A stretch of 35,000 nt of DNA from a virus, in IMG/VR virus record IMGVR_UViG_3300028837_000509, positions 1 to 35,000 of that record. One strand, written 5' to 3'. Positions 8,619-16,620 of the stretch are shown here, in pieces. Each line of letters starts with the position of its first letter. Position 1 is the first letter of the stretch. The notes beneath the pieces were generated by a model. The model was given only the letters and a program-made list of their open reading frames with translations. It did not search any database and had not been told where the DNA came from. Made by a program: the position numbers and the translations under genes.

Positions 8619-10016
8619 TTAATACGTTATAAATATTGGCCCTTTATCGGCAGTAAACGTAGTCCCCGGAGTTATGTCTGCTTTAGTTCCATAAGTACCT
8701 GCTGCTGTTGCCGCCACAAATGGACTGCCTGCAATTGGGTATGTTCTGAATTTAGCAGTAGTCCCGTTAAATTGGACAGCTACATAATAAACACCAGCGG
8801 TTGCCGCATAAGGAGTATCAAAGTCAACACTTTGAAACTCAGCAGCCGTTCCTACTATATCGGCAGCAGCCCCAACATCTCTTGATGTAGCTACTTCTAC
8901 GCCAGCAGAATTACATAATTGAACAACAACCGAATCAGTTCCACCAACAGAGCCTACCAAATATGATATTCCTGTTAATGTTACATTATTAGGTATCATT
9001 ATTTCAGTCCAATATCTAGCACCATCAGAACAGGCTACATCTGTACCACTAGTTGCTAAAGCAACGCTTCCACCTGTAGCCCATATATGAGTAGATTCAG
9101 TTGGGTTTGTTATCCCTGCCCCTGCGGTGATTATACCATCAGAGGTAATCGCTCCAATACCTGTCATGTCACCAGTAGCGCCTATATCCCAGTCTGAACT
9201 ATTTACAGCTACCGTTTGTGTTCCTGCGCCTATTGTAAGTGAAGTTGTTCCAACTAATGCCTGAGAAGTTCCTAAATCAACACCAGAAGTCGCCGTAATA
9301 CCAGCATCAGAAGCAATAGTTCCAGCGGTTAAATCACCAACAACGTCTAGGTCGTTTCCTACGATTACATCTCCAGTTGCGCCAGCAACAGTAAACTTAT
9401 CCGTATTGATAGTTATGTCGGAAGTAGCTGAACCTATAAGGTCATCTCCTGCCCCTAATGTAATTCCTCCATTTGCCGTTACTGCACCCGTAAGTGTAGA
9501 TGTACCTGTAACAACTAAATTTCCACTCAATGACAAAGAGGCAGTAGATAAATCTCCACCAGTAAGCCATGTCTTAAATTTTACATCAGCAATTAAAGAT
9601 TGTTGATCTGTTGCATCGGCAACAAATTCAAGTCTATAAAAACGATATGCGTTTGCAGTGGTATTGCTATACAGAAATGTTGTATCGACTGTTCCAGCCC
9701 ACACAACAGGAGTTCCAATAGTAGTCCAAGAATCACTATCAAACACCCTTCCTTTTAGGGTGATAGTAACACCTGGCCCGCCACTAACAGAATCAATATC
9801 AATCCAAACATTCTGCATCTGATGGTATTTCTTTTCGCAATTATATAAAATCCAATATGTTTCAGATTCATTAATTGTATCAGATGCATTAAATGAAAGG
9901 TCAGAATAAGTACCACCGGGAGATGATGCTGTTTCTGGTTCAATTGTTACTGTTTTGTTCTGCGCAAACACTGTTGCTCCGAACAGTAGTATTGCTAATA
10001 TTAAGAAATATCTCAT
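8619..10016 (-). CDS. exported-type fibre-like protein with beta repeats
   Basis: 465 aa. Residues 1-19 (MRYFLILAILLFGATVFAQ) form a clear signal peptide. Residues 20-150 are the domain shared with the 144-aa neighbour. Residues ~155-310 are short Gly/Thr/Ala repeats (LSGNLVVTGTSTLTGAVTA) typical of beta-helical fibre shafts. Residues ~315-465 form a C-terminal beta domain that could bind a receptor or glycan. It follows the major capsid gene directly, like head-fibre genes of other phages. A Sec signal on a capsid-operon protein is unusual. It could be a fibre or a host-surface protein. Confidence 0.75.
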   Translation of the reverse strand: MRYFLILAILLFGATVFAQNKTVTIEPETASSPGGTYSDLSFNASDTINESETYWILYNCEKKYHQMQNVWIDIDSVSGGPGVTITLKGRVFDSDSWTTIGTPVVWAGTVDTTFLYSNTTANAYRFYRLEFVADATDQQSLIADVKFKTWLTGGDLSTASLSLSGNLVVTGTSTLTGAVTANGGITLGAGDDLIGSATSDITINTDKFTVAGATGDVIVGNDLDVVGDLTAGTIASDAGITATSGVDLGTSQALVGTTSLTIGAGTQTVAVNSSDWDIGATGDMTGIGAITSDGIITAGAGITNPTESTHIWATGGSVALATSGTDVACSDGARYWTEIMIPNNVTLTGISYLVGSVGGTDSVVVQLCNSAGVEVATSRDVGAAADIVGTAAEFQSVDFDTPYAATAGVYYVAVQFNGTTAKFRTYPIAGSPFVAATAAGTYGTKADITPGTTFTADKGPIFITY

Positions 10017-10017
10017 A

Positions 10018-11097
10018 TTAATCTACTCCTGCTGGTAAAAGTCCAAATTCATAAACCATTGAGTCAGTTTTACCTGCCCATGTTCCAGTAGCACGATATG
10101 TAGATAATGGAGCTGACAAATAAGCCATATCCAAAGAAACTTCTACTTCGATCTCAACATCTTGCGCTGACCCACCTTCTCCAGAAGCATCTGCACGTTG
10201 AGCATAAGAGTGAATTGCAAAATCTAAGGAATAAGCAATGCTTCCTTTGTCATCATAAACTGGCACTTTAACTGAGCCAAAACTGCCATTGAAACTCAAC
10301 GCATCCTTGGGGTCTAATGGTTGCCTATTGATAGGCGGAATCCAAGGAATAATACCAACAGTATTCATATCGAATGCTATTGCAGCACCGTTATAATCAG
10401 TGTCGATATCGGAAGCGGTTGCCATTATATTCATTCCATTAAATTGGAATCCAAGATTGGTGGCATTTGCCGCACCTTGTGCAGCACCAAAATCAGCATT
10501 CATGTAAGCAAGTGAATCAGCAATAACCATCACATTGTTACGAAAAAGGTTATTCTTCATCGATGTCCTTACATTTTGGAAGAACTTTTCTTCTGCTGAA
10601 TTATTTATTTCCATCACATAATCAACAGGGTTCCATGCTCCTTGTATAGTCCCTTTGTTGATTTGGGTACGATCAGCAATTAAATTAGCTAACTGAGCCG
10701 TCTCTTGACGCTCAAGAATATTCATAATAGAACTATTGAACTGAGACGCATAGTTTTCCTCAAAAGATAGCACGTTATTATCATTTTGCTTCAATGAAAT
10801 AGAAAACGTCTCCACAATTGAGTTCCAACTTAATGTTGAAGCAGCAGAATCACCACGATCTCCTGTGTGATTGTATGCACGAGCTGTTGCTGTGCCTTTA
10901 GCTCTACGTATAGGCATATAAGCATATACAGAACGATCTTCCCTTGTTCTCAGGGACGCTAAGAAAGGGTTGGCTTTTTGCCCTGTATGCATACTAGCCA
11001 ATACGGCAGTGTCAGGTAATCTCCATTCGCCTTTCTTGTAATTTTGTAAAAAAAGTGCTTGTCCTGCGACTAATGCACTAGGTTCAAAATACGACAT
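10018..11097 (-). CDS. major capsid protein
   Basis: 359 aa starting MSYFEPSALVAGQALFLQNY. It forms the icosahedral shell. Support: position directly after a scaffold-like gene, size typical of HK97-fold coats, and a composition with few Cys and many Ala/Asn. It also has its own 67-nt leader, an A/T-rich stretch just before the ATG, unlike the tightly packed neighbours. A stretch such as VMVIADSLAYMNADFG resembles the P-domain of other Bacteroidetes phage coats. I see no delta-domain cleavage site, which fits a separate scaffold. Confidence 0.8.
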   Translation of the reverse strand: MSYFEPSALVAGQALFLQNYKKGEWRLPDTAVLASMHTGQKANPFLASLRTREDRSVYAYMPIRRAKGTATARAYNHTGDRGDSAASTLSWNSIVETFSISLKQNDNNVLSFEENYASQFNSSIMNILERQETAQLANLIADRTQINKGTIQGAWNPVDYVMEINNSAEEKFFQNVRTSMKNNLFRNNVMVIADSLAYMNADFGAAQGAANATNLGFQFNGMNIMATASDIDTDYNGAAIAFDMNTVGIIPWIPPINRQPLDPKDALSFNGSFGSVKVPVYDDKGSIAYSLDFAIHSYAQRADASGEGGSAQDVEIEVEVSLDMAYLSAPLSTYRATGTWAGKTDSMVYEFGLLPAGVD

Positions 11098-11164
11098 ATT
11101 AAAAATTTATTTGTTAATAATTAAAAATTACAATGGACACCGCCATATATCTCTTATAGCACCG

Positions 11165-12013
11165 CTATTTCTTTTCTCCTTCTAATGTTAATTGTGCAAA
11201 TAATTCAGAACCCTCTTGCGACATTGCTGGGATACCTTTTTTGGCTAAATAAGCTTCTGCATCACTATAGCTCAAATTATTCGGCACTGTTTTTCTGTCT
11301 GGATTTTGATCTTTTCCTTCTTTTCCGTTGCCTTTTACCCAGCCCTTATCTTCTACAAGTTGCAAAATAACATCTTGAAATTCTGCTGGCTTGCCAGTTG
11401 CGTCAAGTACGTTTTTGCCATTTATCTTGTGATACGTAACGCCCTCTATTTCTTCTGATGTGATTGAATTTTTAGCAATCAATAATGCGTCATTTTTATC
11501 TTGAAGCATCTTGTCAGGAAAATATGAAAGGATGTTATTGTCTCTTTCTTTTTCTTTGGTTTCGTTTTTAAACTTATTGGAATTTTCTTTTTCCAATTCA
11601 AGCTCTGTCAGTTTTTCCTCGTATGTTTTGTATAGGATATTATACTTATCAATTTCAGTGTCTCTTGCTTTTTGTGCGGCTTTTAATTCTTCTGATGGAG
11701 TCCTGTCTTTGTATTTTTCTTCCATTTCGGCTTCTACTGCACCTCTTAGTTTCCCTGCGATTATCTTTACGTCTTTATCGCCTTCCTTTAGTTCTAATTC
11801 AAGTTCCTTAGCTATTTTTTTGTAGCCAACCTCAATCCATGCATCCTGATTTTTTGTTCCAATATCTTTTATTTGTTCAGGAGTATAAACTGTTCCGTCT
11901 AACTTCAACCCAAGCGTTACCTCGTCTTCTGAAGATAAAGCACCGCTTAATTCTTCGGCTGTTTTTCCAAACACCGTTTGAATTACTTGTAAATCTGCTT
12001 GTGATAATGCCAT
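11165..12013 (-). CDS. capsid scaffold-like protein
   Basis: 282 aa, strongly charged. Residues ~60-175 are a long Glu/Lys coiled coil (KTYEEKLTELELEKENSNK). A short conserved-looking C-terminal segment (YSDAEAYLAKKGIPAMSQEG) could bind the coat. It lies immediately before the major capsid gene, the normal place for scaffold. It would direct procapsid assembly and leave or be degraded on maturation. No protease motif is visible, so it is probably a pure scaffold. Confidence 0.75.
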   Translation of the reverse strand: MALSQADLQVIQTVFGKTAEELSGALSSEDEVTLGLKLDGTVYTPEQIKDIGTKNQDAWIEVGYKKIAKELELELKEGDKDVKIIAGKLRGAVEAEMEEKYKDRTPSEELKAAQKARDTEIDKYNILYKTYEEKLTELELEKENSNKFKNETKEKERDNNILSYFPDKMLQDKNDALLIAKNSITSEEIEGVTYHKINGKNVLDATGKPAEFQDVILQLVEDKGWVKGNGKEGKDQNPDRKTVPNNLSYSDAEAYLAKKGIPAMSQEGSELFAQLTLEGEKK

Positions 12014-12014
12014 T

Positions 12015-12467
12015 TTACTTGTCTTTTGATTCGTTAATTTTTTCGATTAATGTTTCTTTTTTCATTACATGGGCACTCTTGATGCCTAATTCTTTTGCCT
12101 CCGCTTTCAGTTTGTCTAGTTCTGGGTCGCTCTCTTTGTTCTGATCAGCTAACTTTTTGCGTTCTGCCTCGATCTTCTCTTTTTCCTTCTTCTTGGCTAG
12201 TTCTTTTTCCAACTGTTCTTTCTTGATTTTCTCAGCTTTTAGCTTTTCTTCTTCAATTTCTGCTGATTTGTCCTCAACCCAAACATAACCAGATGCTCCT
12301 GAGTTTGAGTTTAATTCTTCTGCAACAGAATCCGTAATACGAGTGTCCCTAATAAAATCACCTGCTATTGGATTTCCTTCTTTATTAGTCAGAAATAACA
12401 GAGTGTTCGGATCTCTTTTAACGTGATGCTTGTTGTAGGTCTTCTTACTTGACTTTACTTTCATCAT
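12015..12467 (-). CDS. KE-rich head protein with SAP/HeH-like C-terminus
   Basis: 150 aa starting MMKVKSSKKTYNKHH. N-terminal ~65 residues are a small domain (LFLTNKEGNPIAGDFIRDTR). Residues ~70-115 are a Lys/Glu coiled coil. The C-terminus (LDKLKAEAKELGIKSAHVMK, then KKETLIEKINE) has the helix-extended-helix pattern seen in SAP, HeH and Rho-N nucleic-acid-binding modules. It overlaps the portal gene by 23 nt and ends 1 nt before the scaffold start. A head-assembly or head-completion role is inferred from position. Confidence 0.65.
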   Translation of the reverse strand: MMKVKSSKKTYNKHHVKRDPNTLLFLTNKEGNPIAGDFIRDTRITDSVAEELNSNSGASGYVWVEDKSAEIEEEKLKAEKIKKEQLEKELAKKKEKEKIEAERKKLADQNKESDPELDKLKAEAKELGIKSAHVMKKETLIEKINESKDK

Positions 12468-14094
12468 TAATTACTTTTAATTTAACATATTTATTTAAAT
12501 CGCCTCTTAACGATTCTATACCGCTGGACAACATCTCTTCTGTTGATTTTGTTTGCACCCATTCGCCAAAGAACTCTTTTCTTTGTTTGTCTTTATTTGA
12601 TATAGTAAGGGATTCTCTTACTAATGCTATATCCCAATGTACGAATGGTTCTAATTTTACTTTCTTCGTTTCTACGATGTACATTTGCTCATTTTCCCTA
12701 AATTCAGATTCTAAATACTGAGACAAAAGAATATCCAAAGTTGAAACTGGGGCTTTTTCTAATTTAGCCTTTAGGTACTTTTCCCAAATTTGATCAGGTG
12801 TTTCTATAAGGTATCTGCGACCATATTGAATAAAAGCCTTGTCGAATGTTAATGGGAAATAAAAATTACCTAAAAAGTTCGCTATAATTGTATGCGCTTG
12901 TTCTATTGATTTTGAATATTTATTAAGTCTGTTATTTACAGGCTGTGCATCAATATATCTTCCGGTAGCTGTTTCGTTTTTACCTTCTCTTGATACTACT
13001 GTTCCCCAGTGAGAAAAGAAAATTCTATTCCACGTTCTGTCTACCGACTTGATCATCAATTCCCATGGTTCAGTAGGCATGTCAACAACGCCCTTGGGAG
13101 GAACTGTCAACATAGGCGTGTCCTTATCTTTCGCCACCTTCATATACGTAACATCCGTAACATCCTTTTTAACAAATCTACCATTTTGACAATTAGGACA
13201 CTTCTCATATGGCTTATCAGGGAAAGTTTCATTTAGATTTCCACTACCACCGCATCTAACGCAGTCATCAGCATACTCATATACTTGTGGGTAATTATGG
13301 AAAAACTCTGCTATATTTAGGACAGAATGGGATACAACGTATTTGTTTAATAATTCAACCTGAGCATCTATTGGTGATTTTTTCCATCCGGTAACGTTAT
13401 CCACAATACTCGAACATAGCATCGCCGGAGTTCTATTGAATCCATGTGGGATTACGTTTTCTATAATTACTTTTCCGGCTTCCTGTTTTACTAAATACCA
13501 ATTCACCTCATCGACTGCCCAAAATCTTTTAATGATTTCTGAGGATAACCCTATTTTTTCTGTTTTTATTTCTTCGTGAGGTTCAAATACAACCCAATCA
13601 ACGAATACTCCATTTTGTTTGTATCCTTTTATCGAATGAATAGATTTATACGTGGGATACGCCTCTTCTCCTTCTTCGGTTGATTCAATAACGATAAGCC
13701 CATTTGGGTCTGTTATAAATTTATTAAACCATTCATTTTCAATATACCAACTAAGAGAATGAGAATTTCTTATCTCTGAAAGCTTATTTGTGAACTGAAT
13801 CTCTTTTAATTCTGAATCTGTTTTGAATTTGTAGTTTTTAGAACCACCACGGGCATTAAATGCATTGTCTGTTGGTCGGAGTAGTTCCTCTGTGATAAAC
13901 TTATTTGAAATTGCATGTTTCTCACGTGCCTTAAACTGTTCTTCGTTTTCGTAGTTGTTTATACGGGCAAGGAAATCCTGTAATCCTACACCATCTACGT
14001 GCAAGACCAGCTTATTGCTCATTTCCCTAGCTGCAATTATCCTAGGGTCAGGCTTTGATTCAATAATAGATTTTAACTCTATAAAAGATAACAT
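12445..14094 (-). CDS. portal protein with internal zinc-ribbon
   Basis: 549 aa, first gene of the late operon. The portal forms the dodecameric vertex through which the terminase pumps DNA. The size, the place before scaffold and capsid, and segments such as WYIENEWFNKFITDP and SVDRTWNRIFFSHWG fit the portal group of Bacteroidetes phages. Residues 278-302 carry four cysteines (CVRC, then CPNC) with Gly-rich knuckles, resembling a DnaJ-type zinc ribbon inserted in the portal body. The C-terminal ~100 residues contain a long basic helix (TISNKDKQRKEFFGEW) and overlap the next gene. Confidence 0.85.
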   Translation of the reverse strand: MLSFIELKSIIESKPDPRIIAAREMSNKLVLHVDGVGLQDFLARINNYENEEQFKAREKHAISNKFITEELLRPTDNAFNARGGSKNYKFKTDSELKEIQFTNKLSEIRNSHSLSWYIENEWFNKFITDPNGLIVIESTEEGEEAYPTYKSIHSIKGYKQNGVFVDWVVFEPHEEIKTEKIGLSSEIIKRFWAVDEVNWYLVKQEAGKVIIENVIPHGFNRTPAMLCSSIVDNVTGWKKSPIDAQVELLNKYVVSHSVLNIAEFFHNYPQVYEYADDCVRCGGSGNLNETFPDKPYEKCPNCQNGRFVKKDVTDVTYMKVAKDKDTPMLTVPPKGVVDMPTEPWELMIKSVDRTWNRIFFSHWGTVVSREGKNETATGRYIDAQPVNNRLNKYSKSIEQAHTIIANFLGNFYFPLTFDKAFIQYGRRYLIETPDQIWEKYLKAKLEKAPVSTLDILLSQYLESEFRENEQMYIVETKKVKLEPFVHWDIALVRESLTISNKDKQRKEFFGEWVQTKSTEEMLSSGIESLRGDLNKYVKLKVINDESKVK

Positions 14095-14130
14095 TCACCG
14101 AATTTGTATACTCACCGAGCAGTTATTTAG

Positions 14131-14138
14131 CAAATATA
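14131..14138 (-). promoter_or_regulatory. candidate late promoter -7 box
   Basis: On the minus strand the text reads TATATTTG, an exact match to the Bacteroidetes TAnnTTTG -7 consensus, 37 nt before the portal ATG. A good -33 TTG was not found at the expected spacing, so an activator may be needed. It would drive the portal-to-tail operon separately from the terminase genes, which lie beyond an oppositely oriented island. Confidence 0.45.
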
Positions 14139-14263
14139 GATAAAATCTATTGAATAAAAAATATTCTATAGAAAAACTATTAAAGAAAATCTATTGAAAA
14201 TAAAAATTTGAATAAAAAAGTATATAAATCATAATGAAAATATTACAATTCATATACTCAGTT

Positions 14264-14279
14264 ATCGTTCAGTTTAAAA
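14264..14279 (+). repeat. 16-bp upstream repeat, copy 1
   Basis: ATCGTTCAGTTTAAAA occurs here and, identical, at 15486-15501. Each copy lies upstream of a plus-strand accessory gene (25 and 65 nt before the ATG) and each has ATTCATATA a short way upstream. It is probably a shared promoter or regulator site. Confidence 0.6.
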
Positions 14280-14304
14280 TAAGAATTTGAAGACAAAATA
14301 GGAA

Positions 14305-14676
14305 ATGAATGAAATAGAAAAGTCATATAATAAACGAAGGGATAAATTCAGGTTCAATCAATTTGATGTTGGTAATAACAATGATCGTGGAGTAAATTTC
14401 TATGGAAGAAACCATGTAGAACAATACACAGAAGTTAGCGATAAACTTTATAAACACGGCAACATGGAGTTCGTTCCTGTTCCTTATAAGCCTTATTTCT
14501 TGTGGCGGTTACTGTGGTTTTTTCTTAAATTAATTAAACCATACCATCCCAATAAAAGATTAGACAAACAAAGCAAAAGGCATATAACGATAGTGGTACT
14601 CATGGCGTTGACAATTTTAATAATGCTTTTTATAGCAATAAGGCAAGGAATATTTGACTTTGGTGTACATGACTAA
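14305..14676 (+). CDS. accessory membrane protein
   Basis: 123 aa starting MNEIEKSYNKRRDKFRF. The N-terminal ~50 residues are polar. An amphipathic aromatic stretch (YFLWRLLWFFLKLI) covers ~64-77, and a clear transmembrane helix covers ~93-112 (HITIVVLMALTILIMLFIAI), so the N-terminus is probably cytoplasmic. It is transcribed away from the portal gene under a 16-bp repeat. Function unknown; a superinfection-exclusion role is one possibility for a lone membrane moron but is not shown. Confidence 0.65.
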   Translation: MNEIEKSYNKRRDKFRFNQFDVGNNNDRGVNFYGRNHVEQYTEVSDKLYKHGNMEFVPVPYKPYFLWRLLWFFLKLIKPYHPNKRLDKQSKRHITIVVLMALTILIMLFIAIRQGIFDFGVHD

Positions 14677-14696
14677 AAACAAACTATCCCACGCTT

Positions 14697-14766
14697 GGGG
14701 GTTTACATTTTTTCAAAATGTGTTGATGTAAGAATAATTTAAAAACATAAACTAAAAATTAACATT
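14697..14766 (+). promoter_or_regulatory. G-run/hairpin leader, copy 1
   Basis: GGGGG at 14697-14701, then TTT, then a perfect 7-bp hairpin (ACATTTT, loop TTC, AAAATGT; 14705-14721), then GTTGAT. An A-rich leader follows with CATAAACTAAAAATTAAC before the ATG at 14767. The same order occurs at 15518 and 16139. The 18-nt A-rich segment is identical to the one in the 16139 copy. Confidence 0.6.
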
Positions 14767-15063
14767 ATGACTAGAGAAGAAAAATCAGACAAAGTTTTCG
14801 ACATTATAAATAATGGAAAAATTATTTTAACAGGGAAATACCCAAGTTTCAATGCCACCAATCCATTTGATTTTAGGATTTCGAAAGACATTAATAATAA
14901 GAACGCAGTTCAATTTTCAAATATTAACGAAGCAATTGATATAATTTGCGAAAATATGAACCCAGAATACGAAACAAAATTAAGAGAACAAATATTAAAT
15001 CAAGCAAAATCAACCAACACGAATACTACAAAAGAATTTATCCTTGAATTTTTAATGCTCTAA
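14767..15063 (+). CDS. small accessory protein
   Basis: 98 aa starting MTREEKSDKVFDIINNGK. Soluble and helical, with no cysteine pairs beyond one Cys. Preceded by the G-run/hairpin leader. Its 3' end overlaps a convergent minus-strand gene by 26 nt. Family not recognised. Confidence 0.65.
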   Translation: MTREEKSDKVFDIINNGKIILTGKYPSFNATNPFDFRISKDINNKNAVQFSNINEAIDIICENMNPEYETKLREQILNQAKSTNTNTTKEFILEFLML

Positions 15064-15232
15064 ATAAATGCACAATGACTTCTTTCAATGCCTTCTTATC
15101 ATCTATGCCTATTAATATATTTCGAGCATCTAGCAAATCATTTAATGCTTTGTGCTGATTCTTAGATAATTTAGGATCAAAAACAAACGACTTTGAATTA
15201 TAACAAAATTGTAAATTAGACGGATTACTCAT
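15038..15232 (-). CDS. small accessory protein next to attC-like element
   Basis: 64 aa starting MSNPSNLQFCYNSKS. Residues ~20-64 have amphipathic helical texture (LSKNQHKALNDLLDARNILI). It faces the plus-strand genes and starts 42 nt from the end of the palindrome at 15274-15400. On the minus strand it is the first gene after that element. It could be a cassette gene. Function unknown. Confidence 0.5.
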   Translation of the reverse strand: MSNPSNLQFCYNSKSFVFDPKLSKNQHKALNDLLDARNILIGIDDKKALKEVIVHLFRALKIQG

Positions 15233-15273
15233 GAATAAATTTTTATTTACCGATTAAAGACAAACAACGCACG

Positions 15274-15400
15274 ATAACAAAGTGTCATATTTCATTCGCC
15301 AATCAAAAGTACGCTAGTTTATATTAAATTAATTATCTATAAATAGTGTATGAAATGTGACTAGTTGTTAATGGCGAACAAAACATACACAAACCGTTAT
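15274..15400. repeat. attC-like imperfect palindrome F1
   Basis: Outer boxes ATAAC and GTTAT enclose arms that pair with regularly spaced mismatches: GTGT/ACAC, TTT/AAA and TTCGCCA/TGGCGAA, then a variable AT-rich centre of about 70 nt. The right arm (ACAAAACATACACAAACC then GTTAT) is almost identical to that of the element at 16621-16739, while the inner 7-bp arms differ but still pair. The architecture is that of integron attC sites. No integron integrase is in the window. Confidence 0.65.
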
Positions 15401-15485
15401 TTAAATATACAATAATTTTTTAAATAATCAATCAAAAAGTAGAAAAAACTAGTGGATTCATATAATATGAACAGACAAACTAGTC

Positions 15486-15501
15486 ATCGTTCAGTTTAAA
15501 A
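15486..15501 (+). repeat. 16-bp upstream repeat, copy 2
   Basis: Identical to ATCGTTCAGTTTAAAA at 14264. Here it lies 16 nt before the G-run leader of the next gene, so transcription probably starts close to it. Confidence 0.6.
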
Positions 15502-15517
15502 GAAAAGTAAAATGTTT

Positions 15518-15566
15518 GGGGTATTCAGTTTTTGTAAAACTGTTGGGAAAGAAAAAGAAATGAATC
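15518..15566 (+). promoter_or_regulatory. G-run/hairpin leader, copy 2
   Basis: GGGG, then TATT, then a perfect 7-bp hairpin (CAGTTTT, loop TGT, AAAACTG; 15526-15542), then GTTGGG and an A-rich stretch before the ATG at 15567. The stem sequence differs from copy 1 but its length, loop size and place after the G-run are the same, so structure appears conserved. Confidence 0.6.
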
Positions 15567-16028
15567 ATGGAAGAAAAACAGTATAAACAAATAGTAAGAA
15601 ATGATATTTTAGATGAAATATTGACGCTGTTAATGTTTTATGAAACTCCTGACTTTAATGAAATTTCAGATATAACATATTCATCAAAAATAAATATGGA
15701 TGTTATTGCTGACATGATGCCGTTATACGAATGGGAAGATTACATGAAGAAGTCTTTTGAAAAGGAATTATTGAATAAAGGATACATAGTCAAGGACAAT
15801 AATGGTAACCTATCAATAACGGAACTAGGAAATGAATTTAAAAGAAAGGGAGGTTACAAATCAGCCACTAAGAAAGAAAACCAAGAAAATACAATAAGAG
15901 TAAAGACAATTGAATCTTTCAAATATGCAAGATGGGGCTTTTATCTAGCCTTAATCGGAGGTTTTGTAGGTTTTGTTATCGCTAACTGGAAAGATATTTT
16001 AATAACGCTTCAAATAGTAGATAAGTAG
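15567..16028 (+). CDS. accessory protein, winged-helix-like with C-terminal membrane helix
   Basis: 153 aa starting MEEKQYKQIVRNDILDE. Residues ~60-95 have the pattern of a recognition helix and wing (KELLNKGYIVKDNNGNLSIT). Residues 123-140 form a transmembrane helix (WGFYLALIGGFVGFVIAN) near the C-terminus, giving a tail-anchored layout. Preceded by a 16-bp repeat and a hairpin leader. A DNA- or protein-binding domain on a membrane anchor is inferred. No family recognised. Confidence 0.65.
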   Translation: MEEKQYKQIVRNDILDEILTLLMFYETPDFNEISDITYSSKINMDVIADMMPLYEWEDYMKKSFEKELLNKGYIVKDNNGNLSITELGNEFKRKGGYKSATKKENQENTIRVKTIESFKYARWGFYLALIGGFVGFVIANWKDILITLQIVDK

Positions 16029-16138
16029 TACAGCCAATAAATATCCATTTTATTGTAAATAAAACATTGTAAAAATATTTTCCAAACCGATTCATTGCCT
16101 AAAAATTTAAAATGAACTAAAACAACTAAAACAAAATT

Positions 16139-16198
16139 GGGGGGTACATTTCTCCGAAACGTGTTCTTGATAAAATCATAAACTAAAAATTAACTAAA
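16139..16198 (+). promoter_or_regulatory. G-run/hairpin leader, copy 3
   Basis: GGGGGG, then TACATTT, an internal CTCCG loop and AAACGTGT form a bulged hairpin at 16146-16164. GTTCTTGAT and CATAAACTAAAAATTAAC follow, 4 nt before the ATG at 16199. It shares ACATTT, GTGTT and the 18-nt A-rich segment with copy 1. Confidence 0.6.
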
Positions 16199-16399
16199 AT
16201 GATCAAGGTAATTAAAGAATCTCCAACAGGGAGAAACGAAAAATTTCTCGACACCACCAAAAATAAAGAAATGACAAGAACTCAATTTGTCAAAGAAATC
16301 GAAGGTGGAAATTACAAGAAATATGTAGTCAAAAAGATAAATGGAATAAAAACCCCAGTATCTAAACCAGACGGAAACAAAAAGAATAATTTAGGATAA
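16199..16399 (+). CDS. conserved small protein, DUF3892-like
   Basis: 66 aa starting MIKVIKESPTGRNEKF. The pattern (T)GRNEKFLDT, TRTQFVKEIEGG, INGIKTPVSKPDG and a KKNNLG end is one I recall from short conserved proteins widespread in Bacteroidetes and their phages. Probably a compact beta-alpha fold; function unknown. It has the best-preserved leader of the three G-run/hairpin leaders. Confidence 0.75.
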   Translation: MIKVIKESPTGRNEKFLDTTKNKEMTRTQFVKEIEGGNYKKYVVKKINGIKTPVSKPDGNKKNNLG

Positions 16400-16594
16400 G
16401 AATACATAAAATGGATTATCTATCTTAATCTTGATGTCGTCTTTAAAATGGACTACATAGGAACATATGTCTATTCCGCCGCTATCTTTGCCATGTTTAA
16501 TTTCTTCTATAGATTTACATCCAAGTAGCCCAACATGAAAGCACGAGAATGAATTATCATCTTTTCTATCAAATAAAATATACGGCCTTTTCAA
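16391..16594 (-). CDS. short gene, possibly 5'-truncated at attC-like element
   Basis: The frame encodes a convincing hydrophilic domain (PYILFDRKDDNSFSCFHVG, ending IDNPFYVFLS) but has no ATG. The frame is open up to a TTG at 16627 inside the palindrome F2; a TTG at 16594 is the more reasonable start. It converges with the preceding plus-strand gene (9-nt overlap). Either it uses TTG or its 5' end was lost where the palindrome begins. Confidence 0.4.
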   Translation of the reverse strand: MKRPYILFDRKDDNSFSCFHVGLLGCKSIEEIKHGKDSGGIDICSYVVHFKDDIKIKIDNPFYVFLS

Positions 16595-16620
16595 TGGAAG
16601 AAAAAATAAAAACCGAAACG

